Notes: generated by a model from the letters alone, not told the origin. A DNA stretch of 29,724 nucleotides from CAZUVQ01 sp964623915 (GCA_964623915.1 CAZUVQ010000007.1:1-29724), one strand, 5' to 3'. Counted from the first letter of the stretch, positions 14,936-23,573 are shown. Program-made: numbers and translations.

Positions 14936-16303
14936 TTGGAAAATGAGTTGAAAAAGAAATACGGTCTGTTTACCGCAATGGCAATGGTAATTGGTATTGT
15001 AATAGGCAGTGGTATATTCTTCAAAGCAGAAGCAATACATAACATAACGGGCGGTGATATGACCATAGGTATCCTTGCGTGGATTATCGGCGGACTTGTT
15101 ATGATTATCTGTTCTGTTGCTTTTTCTTTCATGGCAACAAAATATGAAAAAGTAAATGGCATTGTCGACTATGCGGAAGCAGCTGTGGGAAGTAGATATG
15201 CTTATTTTATCGGTTGGTTTTTATCGGTAATATACTATCCGACACTTACATCGGTTTTAGCATGGTTGTCCGCAAGATATACTATGGTGCTTTTTGGCTC
15301 AACAGATATCACGGGCGGAACTTGTATGACATTGGCATGTTTATTTCTTGTTGCAATCTATGCACTTAATGCATTAAGCCCGATTCTTGCAGGCAAATTT
15401 CAGGTTTCGTCTACAACAATCAAGCTTATTCCTCTAATTCTAATGGCGATTGTAGGTACTATTGTGGGTGTTTCCAATGGTCAGATTACAGAAAACTTTT
15501 CGCAAATAGTTGAACCTGTTACATCTAAAAGCATAGCTTTGTTTTCAGCCGTGGTTGCAACTTCATTTGCTTATGAGGGCTGGATTATAGCAACGTCCAT
15601 AAATGCTGAACTTCATAATGCAAAGAAAAACCTCCCCATTGCGTTGACAGGTGGCGCATTAATTATTGTAATTGTATACATCCTTTACTACATAGGTCTT
15701 TCCGGTGCCGTTTCAAATTCTGAAATAATGGCAAATGGCGCACAGGGTGTTTCGCTTGCTTTTACCGGTATTTTTGGAGCTATTGCAGGAAAACTGCTAA
15801 CAGCATTTATAGTAATTTCTTGCCTTGGTACGTTAAACGGCCTTATGCTTGGCTGTACACGCGGAATGTATTCTATTGCAGCAAGAAATAGAGGGCCTAA
15901 TCCCTCTGTTTTTAAACAGGTAGACCCAAAAACAAATATGGCTACAAATTCTTCAATGTTAGGAGTTTTGCTCAGTGCTATCTGGCTTTTCTTCTTCTAT
16001 GGTTCAAACCTCACAGAAGTGCCTTTATTTGGCAAATTCAGTTTCGACAGCTCTGAACTGCCGATTATAACCATATATTTGCTTTACATTCCTATCTTTA
16101 TTATGTATATGTTAAAAGCAAAAGAAATGAACGCATTCAAGAGATTTATCATGCCATTAATTGCATTGTTAGCTTCAGCATTTATGGTATATGCCGCATA
16201 CTATGCACATGGCGAGCGTGTATGGTATTATCTCATTATTTTCGCTACGGTAATGATTATCGGCGCATTCTTTATGAAACCTAAGCAAATTTTAGAAGAC
16301 TAA
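14936..16303 (+). CDS. APC-superfamily amino acid permease
   Basis: Integral membrane transporter of 455 residues with about twelve hydrophobic segments. The first helix carries the substrate-binding GSGIFF motif in MVIGIVIGSGIFFKAEAI; later helices include ILAWIIGGLVMIICSVAF and ATSFAYEGWIIATSINAEL, the TM6 region typical of the LAT/APC branch. The amino acid carried is unknown. The start is a TTG at 14936 set by GGGAGG (14922-14927, eight bases away); the reading frame is open back to 14879, but that stretch is the promoter. It appears to be a single-gene unit; I found no convincing terminator right after the stop. Confidence 0.88.
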   Translation: MENELKKKYGLFTAMAMVIGIVIGSGIFFKAEAIHNITGGDMTIGILAWIIGGLVMIICSVAFSFMATKYEKVNGIVDYAEAAVGSRYAYFIGWFLSVIYYPTLTSVLAWLSARYTMVLFGSTDITGGTCMTLACLFLVAIYALNALSPILAGKFQVSSTTIKLIPLILMAIVGTIVGVSNGQITENFSQIVEPVTSKSIALFSAVVATSFAYEGWIIATSINAELHNAKKNLPIALTGGALIIVIVYILYYIGLSGAVSNSEIMANGAQGVSLAFTGIFGAIAGKLLTAFIVISCLGTLNGLMLGCTRGMYSIAARNRGPNPSVFKQVDPKTNMATNSSMLGVLLSAIWLFFFYGSNLTEVPLFGKFSFDSSELPIITIYLLYIPIFIMYMLKAKEMNAFKRFIMPLIALLASAFMVYAAYYAHGERVWYYLIIFATVMIIGAFFMKPKQILED

Positions 16304-16327
16304 CATAATAGCGTTATTAAGACTGTT

Positions 16328-16357
16328 TTGAATATTTACAACGCAAATGTGTAAAAT
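16328..16357 (+). promoter_or_regulatory. Weak candidate promoter for the coat protein gene
   Basis: TTGAAT (16328-16333) and TAAAAT (16352-16357) are 18 bases apart, an imperfect sigma-A match. A sporulation sigma factor would be expected for a coat gene, but I could not fit a sigma-E, -G or -K promoter with confidence in 16304-16428. Confidence 0.3.
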
Positions 16358-16428
16358 TTCAGATACATTCTGCTTTTAAACGTATAAAACCTTGTAATAT
16401 GTTTAAAATATAGCAGGAGGTGTTTATT

Positions 16429-16890
16429 TTGGATTTTACATTAACACAAAAAGAAAGAACATTACTTGAGGATCAGAAAAATCACGAGCAGGTTTGCATT
16501 GAAAAGTATTCAAATTATGCCAATATGGCAAATGACAATCAGTTAAAGCAAATCTGTAAGGCAAATGAACAGGTTGAGAGAAATCATTTAAACTCAATCA
16601 ATCAATTATTAAGTGGTACAATACCCGATACAAATCAACAGCAAAATCAATCTCAACAGCTGAGTGCTGCAAATTCTCAGTCAAATAATACAAGTTTATC
16701 TGACAAGGATATTTGCGCGGATTTGTTGATGTCGGAAAAATTCGTTTCGGGAGCATATGATACTACAATTTTTGAATGTAAGGATACAAGAGTTCGTGAT
16801 GTCTTAAACCACATTCAAAAAGAAGAACAAAAACACGGCGAGGCAATATTTCAGTATATGGACAGTAAGGGTCTTTATAACGCACAATAA
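16429..16890 (+). CDS. CotF-family spore coat protein
   Basis: A 153-residue ferritin-like helical protein. Two four-helix halves (about 1-60 and 90-150), with NHEQVCIEKYSNYA and MSEKFVSGAYDTTIFECKDTRVRDVL, are joined by a Gln/Asn/Ser-rich linker (about 68-92). The second half is the typical Coat_F pattern, ending in the QKEEQKHGEAIFQYM block. CotF-like proteins belong to the spore coat or bind near it; some members are made in non-sporulating cells too. GGAGG (16416-16420) is eight bases from the TTG at 16429; an in-frame GTG at 16420 overlaps that site. It is a single-gene unit facing the nrdDG operon. Confidence 0.82.
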   Translation: MDFTLTQKERTLLEDQKNHEQVCIEKYSNYANMANDNQLKQICKANEQVERNHLNSINQLLSGTIPDTNQQQNQSQQLSAANSQSNNTSLSDKDICADLLMSEKFVSGAYDTTIFECKDTRVRDVLNHIQKEEQKHGEAIFQYMDSKGLYNAQ

Positions 16891-16895
16891 TAAAT

Positions 16896-16934
16896 AAAAA
16901 AAATAATGCTCATTTTCAGAGCATTATTTTTTTT
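16896..16934. terminator. Bidirectional terminator between the coat gene and nrdG
   Basis: TAATGCTC (16904-16911) pairs with GAGCATTA (16919-16926); eight A precede (16896-16903) and eight T follow (16927-16934), so a T-run follows the hairpin on both strands. The coat gene stops 5 bases before it and nrdG (minus strand) 4 bases beyond it, so it serves both. Confidence 0.92.
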
Positions 16935-16937
16935 GAT

Positions 16938-17621
16938 TTATACTGTATTTGGCTGAATACAGCGGATAATATTTTTAAATTCATTTATCTGAGACTGTGA
17001 ATAAGGCTTTTGTAAAACTCGGTCCTTATCGCAGGGCAAATAATTTTCAGGCGGTCTGTACCTGTTTAAAACATATCTCGAAACTTTTGGAATTTCATTT
17101 GCCATTAAAATTAAATCATCTTGTTTAAGCTGAGGAATTACTGTTGTCCTCACCTCAAAATCTGCATTTTTGTCAAGCAACAAATTAATGGTATCGAGAA
17201 CTTTTTGTGCATCTGCACCGTTACCGCAAATTTCTTTATACCTGTTTTGAGGAGCTTTGTAATCAACCGCAAAATAATCACATATACCGTTTTCTAAAAT
17301 TTCCTCTATTATGTCAGGCGCTGACCCATTTGTATCAAGCTTGAGCTTAAAACCCATGCTTTTAACCATTTTCATATAAGGCAGCAAGCCGATTTGAAGC
17401 GTAGGTTCACCGCCTGATATCACAACACCGTCAAGCTTGCCTGTTCGTTTTTTTAGAAATTTTTCCACATCCTCTGCTTTTATCAGACTGGGTGTATTGT
17501 CTAATAACAAACGGTTATGACAATAAAAACAGTTGTAATTACACCCCGGTACAAACAAAACACAGGATATAAGCCCCGGAAAGTCAATCAAAGAGCTTTT
17601 AATAAGACCTGAAATCAGCAT
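16938..17621 (-). CDS. nrdG: Anaerobic ribonucleoside-triphosphate reductase activating protein
   Basis: Radical SAM enzyme that installs the glycyl radical on NrdD. The 227 residues contain the CX3CX2C cluster motif CNYNCFYC (Cys27, Cys31, Cys34), SGGEPTLQ for SAM binding and DTNG (a strand of the barrel). The length and the opening ISGLIKSSLIDFPGLISC fit the longer clostridial form, also seen in related activases. The ATG lies within the last codons of nrdD (7-base overlap), so the two are translated together in a fixed ratio. It ends at the shared terminator. Confidence 0.93.
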   Translation of the reverse strand: MLISGLIKSSLIDFPGLISCVLFVPGCNYNCFYCHNRLLLDNTPSLIKAEDVEKFLKKRTGKLDGVVISGGEPTLQIGLLPYMKMVKSMGFKLKLDTNGSAPDIIEEILENGICDYFAVDYKAPQNRYKEICGNGADAQKVLDTINLLLDKNADFEVRTTVIPQLKQDDLILMANEIPKVSRYVLNRYRPPENYLPCDKDRVLQKPYSQSQINEFKNIIRCIQPNTV

Positions 17622-19717
17622 AATACCGGTTCTTCTTTAATTACATATTTTTTGCGCAACTGATATTCTTCTTTTTTCCCTTTGTTAAAGTTCTGGACAG
17701 GTCGCAGATACCCAACAACACGGCTCCAAACCTCTGCGTCTGCACCGCACTCGGGACATGTGTAATGCTCGCCGCTTATATAACCGTGGTTATTGCATAC
17801 AGAGAAGGTCGGAGTGAGAGAAATATAAGGCAGTTTGTAATTTGTAAAGGCTTTTTTTATAAGCCTTTTTGCAGATTCAGTGTCTTTTATTTCCTCGCCC
17901 AAATAAAGGTGCAGCACCGTTCCGCCTGTGTATAAGGACTGCAACTCATCCTGTAAATCAAGTGTTTCAAAAATATCATCGGTAAAACCAACCGGTAGCT
18001 GTGATGAGTTTGAATAAAACACAACAGATTCGCCGGCAGTAATAATATCGGGGAATTTTTCTTTATCAAGCTTTGCTAAGCTGTAGCTTGTACCTTCAGC
18101 AGGGGTAGCCTCAAGGTTATAGTAGTGACCCGTTTCGTCCTGTATGTCTTTTATGACATCTCTCATATATTCAAGCGTTCTTATAGCAAATGCCTGACCG
18201 TCTTCTGTGGTAATATCTATATCACGCCCAAAAAGATTTTGGCAAGCTTCGTTCATACCGATTAGACCTATGGTATTAAAATGATTGTACCAATAGCATC
18301 CTGTTTTTTCCTTGATATCCTTTAAATAATTTGCCGAATACGGATAAAGGCCGCCCTGAGTCTGTGCCTCTATGACCTTTCTTTTGATTTCAAGGCTGTT
18401 TTTTGCAATATTCATCTGTTGCCATAATCGGGTACGAAACTCGGATTCACTCTTTGAAATATATGCAAGCCTTGGCAAGTTAACTGTAACAACACCAATT
18501 GAACCCGTTAGGGGGTTTGAACCAAAAAGACCGCCGCCTCTTTTCCTGAGCTCTGATGTATCAAGCCTTAACCTACAGCACATAGACATTGCATCCTCAG
18601 GTGATAAATCTGAGTTAATATAATTAGAAAAATAGGGGATACCGTATTTACACGTGATTTCCATAAACTTTTCAATGACAGGGCTGTCCCACATAAAATC
18701 CTTTGTAACATTGATTGTAGGTATAGGAAACGTAAACACACGTCCTTTTGAATCGCCCTCCATCATAACATCGCAAAATGCCATATTAAATAGATCCATT
18801 TCCTTTTGAAAATCACCATATTTTTCGGGCATAATCTTACCGCCGACAATAACGCTTTCTTCTTTTAACGTTCTTGGAGGAACTATGTCAAAGGTTAAAT
18901 TTGAAAAAGGACACTGGAAACCAACACGTGTTGGAACATTTAAGTTAAAAATAAACTCCTGAATTGCCTGCTTTACTGTTTTGTAGCTTAAATTATCATA
19001 ACGGATAAAGGGAGCGCAATACGTATCAAAGGATGACCATGCCTGGGCGCCCGCACTTTCGCCTTGTGTTGTGAATGTTGAATTTACAATCTGCCCTAAA
19101 AAAGAGCGCAGATGTTTTGGCGCATTTGATTCAACTTTTCCCTGCACACCGCCAAAGCCGTTCATTAAAATCTGGCGCAGATCCCATCCGGCACAATAAG
19201 GACCGAAAAAGCCCAAATCATGAATATGAATATCTCCCGATAAATGTGCATTTCTGATATCTTCTGTGTATATTTCATGCAGCCAGTAGTTTTTGGTAAA
19301 GGCTTCACGAACATAATTGTTAAGGCCGTTTATTGATTTTTGCGTATTTGCATTCTCGTTGATTTTCCAATCCCTGTCGTTGAGGTATTCAGTAAACATG
19401 TTGATTGTAGCTCCAATTAAAGCGTTTGATTCACGAGCAGAACGCCTTTTTTCACGATACAAAATGTATGCCTTAGCTGTTTTTGCATGCCCGTTTTCTA
19501 TGAGAACTTTTTCAACAATATCCTGTAAGCTCTCAACATCTATTACACCGTCAGGATGTGTCGCCTCGGCAATTTTTACGACCTCATCAGCCAATTTTTC
19601 TGATTTCGAAAAGTCGTTTCCGCTCACGGAGGCAGCAGCCTTGAATATGGCAAGCACTATTTTTTCCTTTTTAAAGGGGACAACAGACTGATCTCTTTTA
19701 ATAATTTCTGAAAGCAT
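17615..19717 (-). CDS. nrdD: Anaerobic ribonucleoside-triphosphate reductase (class III)
   Basis: Reduces ribonucleoside triphosphates to deoxy forms by glycyl radical chemistry; it works only without oxygen. The N-terminal ~95 residues are an ATP-cone regulatory domain (VVPFKKEKIVLAIFKAA). Near the C-terminus a metal site (Cys641, His644, Cys654, Cys657) precedes the glycyl radical loop RVVGYLR (Gly669). The 700-residue length is normal. The reading frame could start nine codons earlier (19744), but GAAAGGA on the minus strand (19733-19727) is nine bases from the ATG at 19717, inside that extension. Control by NrdR is likely from boxes in the promoter. Confidence 0.95.
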   Translation of the reverse strand: MLSEIIKRDQSVVPFKKEKIVLAIFKAAASVSGNDFSKSEKLADEVVKIAEATHPDGVIDVESLQDIVEKVLIENGHAKTAKAYILYREKRRSARESNALIGATINMFTEYLNDRDWKINENANTQKSINGLNNYVREAFTKNYWLHEIYTEDIRNAHLSGDIHIHDLGFFGPYCAGWDLRQILMNGFGGVQGKVESNAPKHLRSFLGQIVNSTFTTQGESAGAQAWSSFDTYCAPFIRYDNLSYKTVKQAIQEFIFNLNVPTRVGFQCPFSNLTFDIVPPRTLKEESVIVGGKIMPEKYGDFQKEMDLFNMAFCDVMMEGDSKGRVFTFPIPTINVTKDFMWDSPVIEKFMEITCKYGIPYFSNYINSDLSPEDAMSMCCRLRLDTSELRKRGGGLFGSNPLTGSIGVVTVNLPRLAYISKSESEFRTRLWQQMNIAKNSLEIKRKVIEAQTQGGLYPYSANYLKDIKEKTGCYWYNHFNTIGLIGMNEACQNLFGRDIDITTEDGQAFAIRTLEYMRDVIKDIQDETGHYYNLEATPAEGTSYSLAKLDKEKFPDIITAGESVVFYSNSSQLPVGFTDDIFETLDLQDELQSLYTGGTVLHLYLGEEIKDTESAKRLIKKAFTNYKLPYISLTPTFSVCNNHGYISGEHYTCPECGADAEVWSRVVGYLRPVQNFNKGKKEEYQLRKKYVIKEEPVLC

Positions 19718-19769
19718 ATTTTTCGGTCCTTTCTTTTTTCGCATTTTCTGAAATGATGTAAAACGTCAA

Positions 19770-19785
19770 ACACAATATATAGTGT
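19770..19785 (-). promoter_or_regulatory. NrdR box 1
   Basis: ACACAATATATAGTGT matches the NrdR-box consensus at every position and is palindromic. It lies about 20-35 bases downstream of the predicted nrdD transcription start, a typical place for repression by the ATP/dATP-sensing repressor NrdR. No nrdR gene lies in this window. Confidence 0.9.
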
Positions 19786-19800
19786 GTATTTTAATTTCAG

Positions 19801-19816
19801 ACACTAAATGTATTAT
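19801..19816 (-). promoter_or_regulatory. NrdR box 2 (degenerate)
   Basis: ACACTAAATGTATTAT agrees with the NrdR-box pattern at 12 of 16 positions by my count, begins 31 bp from box 1 (about three helical turns) and overlaps the nrdD -10 box. NrdR sites usually come as such phased pairs, one weaker than the other. Confidence 0.6.
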
Positions 19817-19840
19817 ATACATATTTTTCTAATATGTCAA
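19812..19840 (-). promoter_or_regulatory. Consensus sigma-A promoter of nrdDG
   Basis: Read on the minus strand: TTGACA (19840-19835), a 17-base spacer and TATAAT (19817-19812), all twelve consensus positions. Transcription should start near 19805, giving a leader of about 90 bases that contains NrdR box 1. Confidence 0.92.
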
Positions 19841-19867
19841 TAAGAAAATTAATTTATTTTTTTTTAG

Positions 19868-19896
19868 TTGACTATAAAGGTCAAAGACAGTATAAT
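19868..19896 (+). promoter_or_regulatory. Sigma-A promoter of the DUF362 ferredoxin gene
   Basis: TTGACT (19868-19873), a 17-base spacer and TATAAT (19891-19896) match eleven of twelve positions. It faces away from the nrdD promoter, with 27 bases between the two -35 boxes. The ribosome binding site follows almost at once, so the leader is only about ten bases. Confidence 0.88.
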
Positions 19897-19912
19897 GAAT
19901 AAAGGTGATAAG

Positions 19913-21040
19913 ATGAAAAGGAAAATAATAAATACGAATAAAGTATACATACAAGCATGCAGCTCTTATGATTCTCCGCTACTGCATGAAATCATAACAA
20001 ATATGATGGACAGGATAATAAGCGAAAACGGTATAGATATTAAAGGAAAGAAGGTGACCATTAAACCAAACCTTCTTTCCAGAAAAACTCCTGATGCATG
20101 CGTTACAACACAGCCGGTTTTTGTTGAAATTACAGCTTCATATTTTGCACAAAAGGGAGCAAAGATTACTATTGCTGACAGCCCGGGCGGAATTTATAAT
20201 ATCGGCACAATAAAACCAATTTATAAAACAACCGGCATGGAAGATGCTGCCAATGCCACAGATGCAGAGTTAAATTATGATATGGGATGGCAATCAAAAA
20301 AATCCGAAGGGAAAAGCCTTGGAAAATTCAGTATTATAAATCCCGTTGCTGACTGTGACATTTTAGTTAATTTGTGCAGGATTAAGACACATGCTCTTTG
20401 CGAGATGACAGCGGCTGTAAAAAATATGTTTGGAACAATCCCCGGTCTTCAAAAAGCAGAAATGCACGCAAGGTTTCCAAGAAAAAATGATTTTGCTACA
20501 ATGCTTAATGATTTATGCCGTACAGTAGCTCCTACAATCAATATTGTTGATGCTATCTTCTGCATGGAGGGCAACGGGCCTGCCGGCGGAACTAAAAAAA
20601 AGGTTGGAGCTGTTATTGGCGGTGCAAACCCTTTTGCCGTTGACACGCTTTGCGCTGAAATTATGGGTTATAAAAATTCCGAGGTGGGTACCCTTGAGTG
20701 TGCAGTAAAAGCGGGTTACGGGTTTTCTTCGGTTGAAGAGCTTGATATAGATGGGGATGACTATAAAAAATTTGTATCCGATTTCATTCGTCCTGATACC
20801 ACTGCCGGAGGTGCTTTGAAACAGTTACCTAAAATACTTGGCGGTAAAATAGGTAAAATGCTTGAACCGAAGCCTTATATAATTAAACAAAAATGTATTG
20901 GTTGCGGTGAATGTGCAAGGTGTTGCCCCGTATCTACAATTAAAATTATTAAAGGTAAAGCTAAAATAGAGCGGAAAAAATGTATCAAATGTTACTGTTG
21001 TCAGGAGCTTTGCCCAAAAAAAGCTGTTGAAATAAAATAA
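19913..21040 (+). CDS. DUF362 domain protein with C-terminal 2x[4Fe-4S] ferredoxin domain
   Basis: A 375-residue protein. The DUF362 part (about 1-320) shows VTIKPNLLSRK, TIADSPGG, NLCRIKTHALCEMTAAVKNMFG and VDAIFCMEGNGPAGG. The ferredoxin end has two complete CX2CX2CX3CP motifs (Cys328-Cys338 and Cys357-Cys367). Such proteins are iron-sulfur proteins of unknown job, common in anaerobes and often called Fe-S oxidoreductases. The ATG at 19913 follows AAAGGTG (19901-19907); an upstream in-frame start at 19868 would be the promoter. No terminator is clear after the stop. It is divergent from nrdDG, which also needs low-potential electrons, but a link is only a guess. Confidence 0.85.
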   Translation: MKRKIINTNKVYIQACSSYDSPLLHEIITNMMDRIISENGIDIKGKKVTIKPNLLSRKTPDACVTTQPVFVEITASYFAQKGAKITIADSPGGIYNIGTIKPIYKTTGMEDAANATDAELNYDMGWQSKKSEGKSLGKFSIINPVADCDILVNLCRIKTHALCEMTAAVKNMFGTIPGLQKAEMHARFPRKNDFATMLNDLCRTVAPTINIVDAIFCMEGNGPAGGTKKKVGAVIGGANPFAVDTLCAEIMGYKNSEVGTLECAVKAGYGFSSVEELDIDGDDYKKFVSDFIRPDTTAGGALKQLPKILGGKIGKMLEPKPYIIKQKCIGCGECARCCPVSTIKIIKGKAKIERKKCIKCYCCQELCPKKAVEIK

Positions 21041-21124
21041 TTTTTATGTTTTACGAATATTTAAGTGTAAAATGGAGCATTATTTTATATAGTGCTTGAA
21101 AACAGAAAAAAATTTAAAAAATAC

Positions 21125-21153
21125 TTGTAAAAATATAGCATTTGTGGTATACT
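21125..21153 (+). promoter_or_regulatory. Promoter of secG
   Basis: TTGTAA (21125-21130), a 17-base spacer and TATACT (21148-21153), preceded by TGG as in an extended -10 element. The transcript should begin near 21160. The preceding part of this gap (21041-21124) shows no gene and no clear terminator. Confidence 0.75.
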
Positions 21154-21192
21154 ACTTTAGAATTATGATTTATGGATTATGGAGGTGTAATA

Positions 21193-21471
21193 GTGAGCGC
21201 AATGGATACAGTTATGACTATATTACATATAGTAATTTCAATTGCTTTAATAGTTGCTGTTTTGTCTCAGCAGGGGAAAGATGCCGGCTTATCAGGGGCA
21301 ATCAGCGGCGGGAATGCAGATACTTTCTTCGGAAAGAACAAGAGCAGAAGCAGAAATGGAATTCTATCAAAGTTAACGGTTTGGCTTGCAGTCATTTTCG
21401 CATTGACAACTTTTTATTTATCCGGTATTATTACGAAATTGATTACAATAATCGGAAACTTATTCAGCTAA
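21193..21471 (+). CDS. secG: Preprotein translocase subunit SecG
   Basis: Small membrane subunit of the SecYEG channel. The 92 residues have two hydrophobic segments (MTILHIVISIALIVAVL near 8-24 and LTVWLAVIFALTTFYL near 62-77), joined by the conserved cytoplasmic loop LSQQGKDAGLSGAISGG. GGAGG (21181-21185) is seven bases from GTG 21193; the in-frame ATG at 21172 lies before the binding site and the ATG at 21202 is too far from it. secG-rnr-smpB is a classic Gram-positive order. Confidence 0.93.
   Translation: MSAMDTVMTILHIVISIALIVAVLSQQGKDAGLSGAISGGNADTFFGKNKSRSRNGILSKLTVWLAVIFALTTFYLSGIITKLITIIGNLFS
21403..21431 (+). promoter_or_regulatory. Candidate internal promoter in the end of secG
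   Basis: TTGACA (21403-21408), a 17-base spacer and TATTAT (21426-21431), eleven of twelve consensus positions, inside the secG reading frame. A transcript from here (start about 21438) would have an ~85-base leader that includes the terminator at 21481-21502 before rnr. Confidence 0.55.
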
Positions 21472-21480
21472 CTTGTAAAG

Positions 21481-21502
21481 CCGCCTCATTGAGGCGGTTT
21501 TT
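21481..21502 (+). terminator. Rho-independent terminator between secG and rnr
   Basis: CCGCCTC (21481-21487) pairs with GAGGCGG (21491-21497) with a three-base loop, followed by five T (21498-21502); AAAG before it can extend the stem into the T-run. rnr begins 21 bases later with no room for another promoter, so it must act as a partial terminator or attenuator for rnr and the genes behind it. Confidence 0.85.
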
Positions 21503-21523
21503 AAGGTTATGGGAGGTATTGGT

Positions 21524-23563
21524 ATGAACGAAAAAGAAAAACTTATGGCATTTATGACACAGCAGGCAAAAATCCCGTACTTTCCAGAAGAAATTGCGGC
21601 AATGCTTGGTGCTGAAGACAGGCTTTCTGAGGTCACTTTATTGCTTGAAGAGCTATGTTCGGAAGGAACTGTCATAAAAAGCAAAAAAGGGAGATATGAA
21701 GCCGCTATACATCAAAATGTTTTTGTAGGCTCTTACAGGCATAATCCAAAAGGTTTTGGGTTTGTGACAAATATTGACGGTGATTTTTTCATTTCCCCTG
21801 ATTCAATTAACGGTGCATTTCACGGTGATAAGGTTATGGTAAAACTCCAAAGCTCAAAAAAACACGTTAGTGAAGGTGTTATAATTCGTATAATGGAGAG
21901 GGCAAATAAAACTGTTACCGGCATATATGAGGGCGGTTATGTTCTGCCGACAGACAATACCCTTGATATGAAGCTAAAGCTTATACCTGCCGATAAAAAG
22001 CTTGAAGGTGCAAGGCTTATTGTAAGAGTGACAGACTATGAGAAACTTACTTGTGAGCTGCTTGTTAACCTAGGCTCGGCAAAGGAAACTGAAAGTGCGT
22101 TGCTTGCAATAATGCACAATCACGGCATTCCTTTCTCTTTTCCCGAAAACGTAACAGCAGAAGCAGAAAAATTTCAAGATAATGCAGAAGCTTTCCTCAG
22201 TGAAAGAACAGATTACCGTGATTTGCTGACAATTACAATCGACGGTGCCACGGCACGTGACCTTGATGATGCCATTTCAATTTTCAAAAATGACAATGGA
22301 TATATTTTATATGTGCATATTGCCGATGTGTCTGAATTTGTACGTCAAAATTCCCTGCTTGATAGCGAGGCTTTTAAAAGAGGAACAAGCTCGTATTTCC
22401 CTGACAGGGTAACACCGATGTTGCCGGAAGCACTCTCAAACGGCATATGCTCATTACATCCCGGCATTTCAAGGCTTACCGTTACAACTAAAATGGAGAT
22501 AGACAAAAACGGAGCTGTTACAGCGTATGATGTTAGTGAGTCAGTAATAAAATCTGATTTCAGAATGACGTATGATGATGTAACAGAGCTTCTTGAAAAT
22601 GAAGACAGTGCTTTGTGGGACAAATATAAAGCTTTGTCCGATATGCTTTACGCGGCAAAAGAATTGTCTGATACATTACGAGTTCGCAGGTTTGAAAAAG
22701 GTGCAATTGATTTTAATATTACCGAGCCTGAAATAATCATAGGTGAAAATGGCAGTGTAATTGATATTGTTGCAGAAAAAAGAACCGTTTCCAATAAAAT
22801 TATAGAAGAATTTATGCTAATTTGCAATAAAACAGTGGCTGAACATGCCTTCTGGGCAAAAATTCCCTTTGTTTATAGGGTTCATGAAAAACCCGACATA
22901 CAGAAAATCGAAGCATTTAAAAAGTTTATTTCGCTTTTCGGATATACAATTCCGGGTAAAGCATCAGGGCAAAGGCTTATGTCACTTCTTTCTAAAATAG
23001 AGGGAAGGGGCGAGGAAAAAGCTATTAATACACTTCTTTTGAGAAGTATGCCAAAGGCTATATACAGCAATGAATGTATAGGTCATTTCGGTGTTGGTGC
23101 GGCTTATTATTGTCATTTCACATCACCGATAAGAAGGTATCCTGACCTTGTTTGTCACAGGATAATAAAAGAATCCATAAAGGGCGGAAATTTAAAAAAG
23201 CTTTTCTCTTTTGTAGATGAGGCTTCACGCCAGTCAACAGACAGGGAATATGAGACTGATATAGCAGAAAGAGAAGCTGACAGAATAAAAATTTGCGAGT
23301 ATATGGAGAAAAACGTCGGAAAAATATACGATGCAACTATTTCTTCCGTTACAACCTTCGGATTTTTTGCGGAGCTCGATAATTATGTTGAAGGGCTTGT
23401 AAGGGTTGAAGATGTTAAAGGCGACTATTATGTATATAATGATAAGACGATGTCACTTGTTGGAGAGAGAACAAAAAAAGTGTTCAGAATAGGGGACAAG
23501 GTTACTGTGCGTGTTGCGCACGTAGATGTGGAAGCGGGGTATATTGACTTTACGCTAAATTAA
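21524..23563 (+). CDS. rnr: Ribonuclease R
   Basis: A 3'-5' exoribonuclease of the RNB family that degrades structured RNA and works with SmpB/tmRNA in ribosome rescue. The 679 residues show an N-terminal winged-helix region (1-60), cold-shock domains (about 65-225), the RNB core with the metal-binding aspartates in TIDGATARDLDDAIS (Asp240, 246, 248, 249) and HFTSPIRRYPDLVCHR, and a C-terminal S1 domain (from about 595). The lysine-rich tail of the E. coli enzyme is absent. GGGAGG (21511-21516) is seven bases from ATG 21524; ATG 21509 overlaps that site. smpB follows 10 bases later. Confidence 0.96.
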   Translation: MNEKEKLMAFMTQQAKIPYFPEEIAAMLGAEDRLSEVTLLLEELCSEGTVIKSKKGRYEAAIHQNVFVGSYRHNPKGFGFVTNIDGDFFISPDSINGAFHGDKVMVKLQSSKKHVSEGVIIRIMERANKTVTGIYEGGYVLPTDNTLDMKLKLIPADKKLEGARLIVRVTDYEKLTCELLVNLGSAKETESALLAIMHNHGIPFSFPENVTAEAEKFQDNAEAFLSERTDYRDLLTITIDGATARDLDDAISIFKNDNGYILYVHIADVSEFVRQNSLLDSEAFKRGTSSYFPDRVTPMLPEALSNGICSLHPGISRLTVTTKMEIDKNGAVTAYDVSESVIKSDFRMTYDDVTELLENEDSALWDKYKALSDMLYAAKELSDTLRVRRFEKGAIDFNITEPEIIIGENGSVIDIVAEKRTVSNKIIEEFMLICNKTVAEHAFWAKIPFVYRVHEKPDIQKIEAFKKFISLFGYTIPGKASGQRLMSLLSKIEGRGEEKAINTLLLRSMPKAIYSNECIGHFGVGAAYYCHFTSPIRRYPDLVCHRIIKESIKGGNLKKLFSFVDEASRQSTDREYETDIAEREADRIKICEYMEKNVGKIYDATISSVTTFGFFAELDNYVEGLVRVEDVKGDYYVYNDKTMSLVGERTKKVFRIGDKVTVRVAHVDVEAGYIDFTLN

Positions 23564-23573
23564 GGAGGCAAAA

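Noticed and set aside
16306..16319. TAATA/TATTA hairpin after the permease gene as a terminator
   Set aside because: Five A-T pairs only and no T-run follows.
21096..21527. 143-codon ORF over the secG promoter and gene
   Set aside because: It is out of frame with secG, has no family resemblance, and covers a promoter and a terminator.
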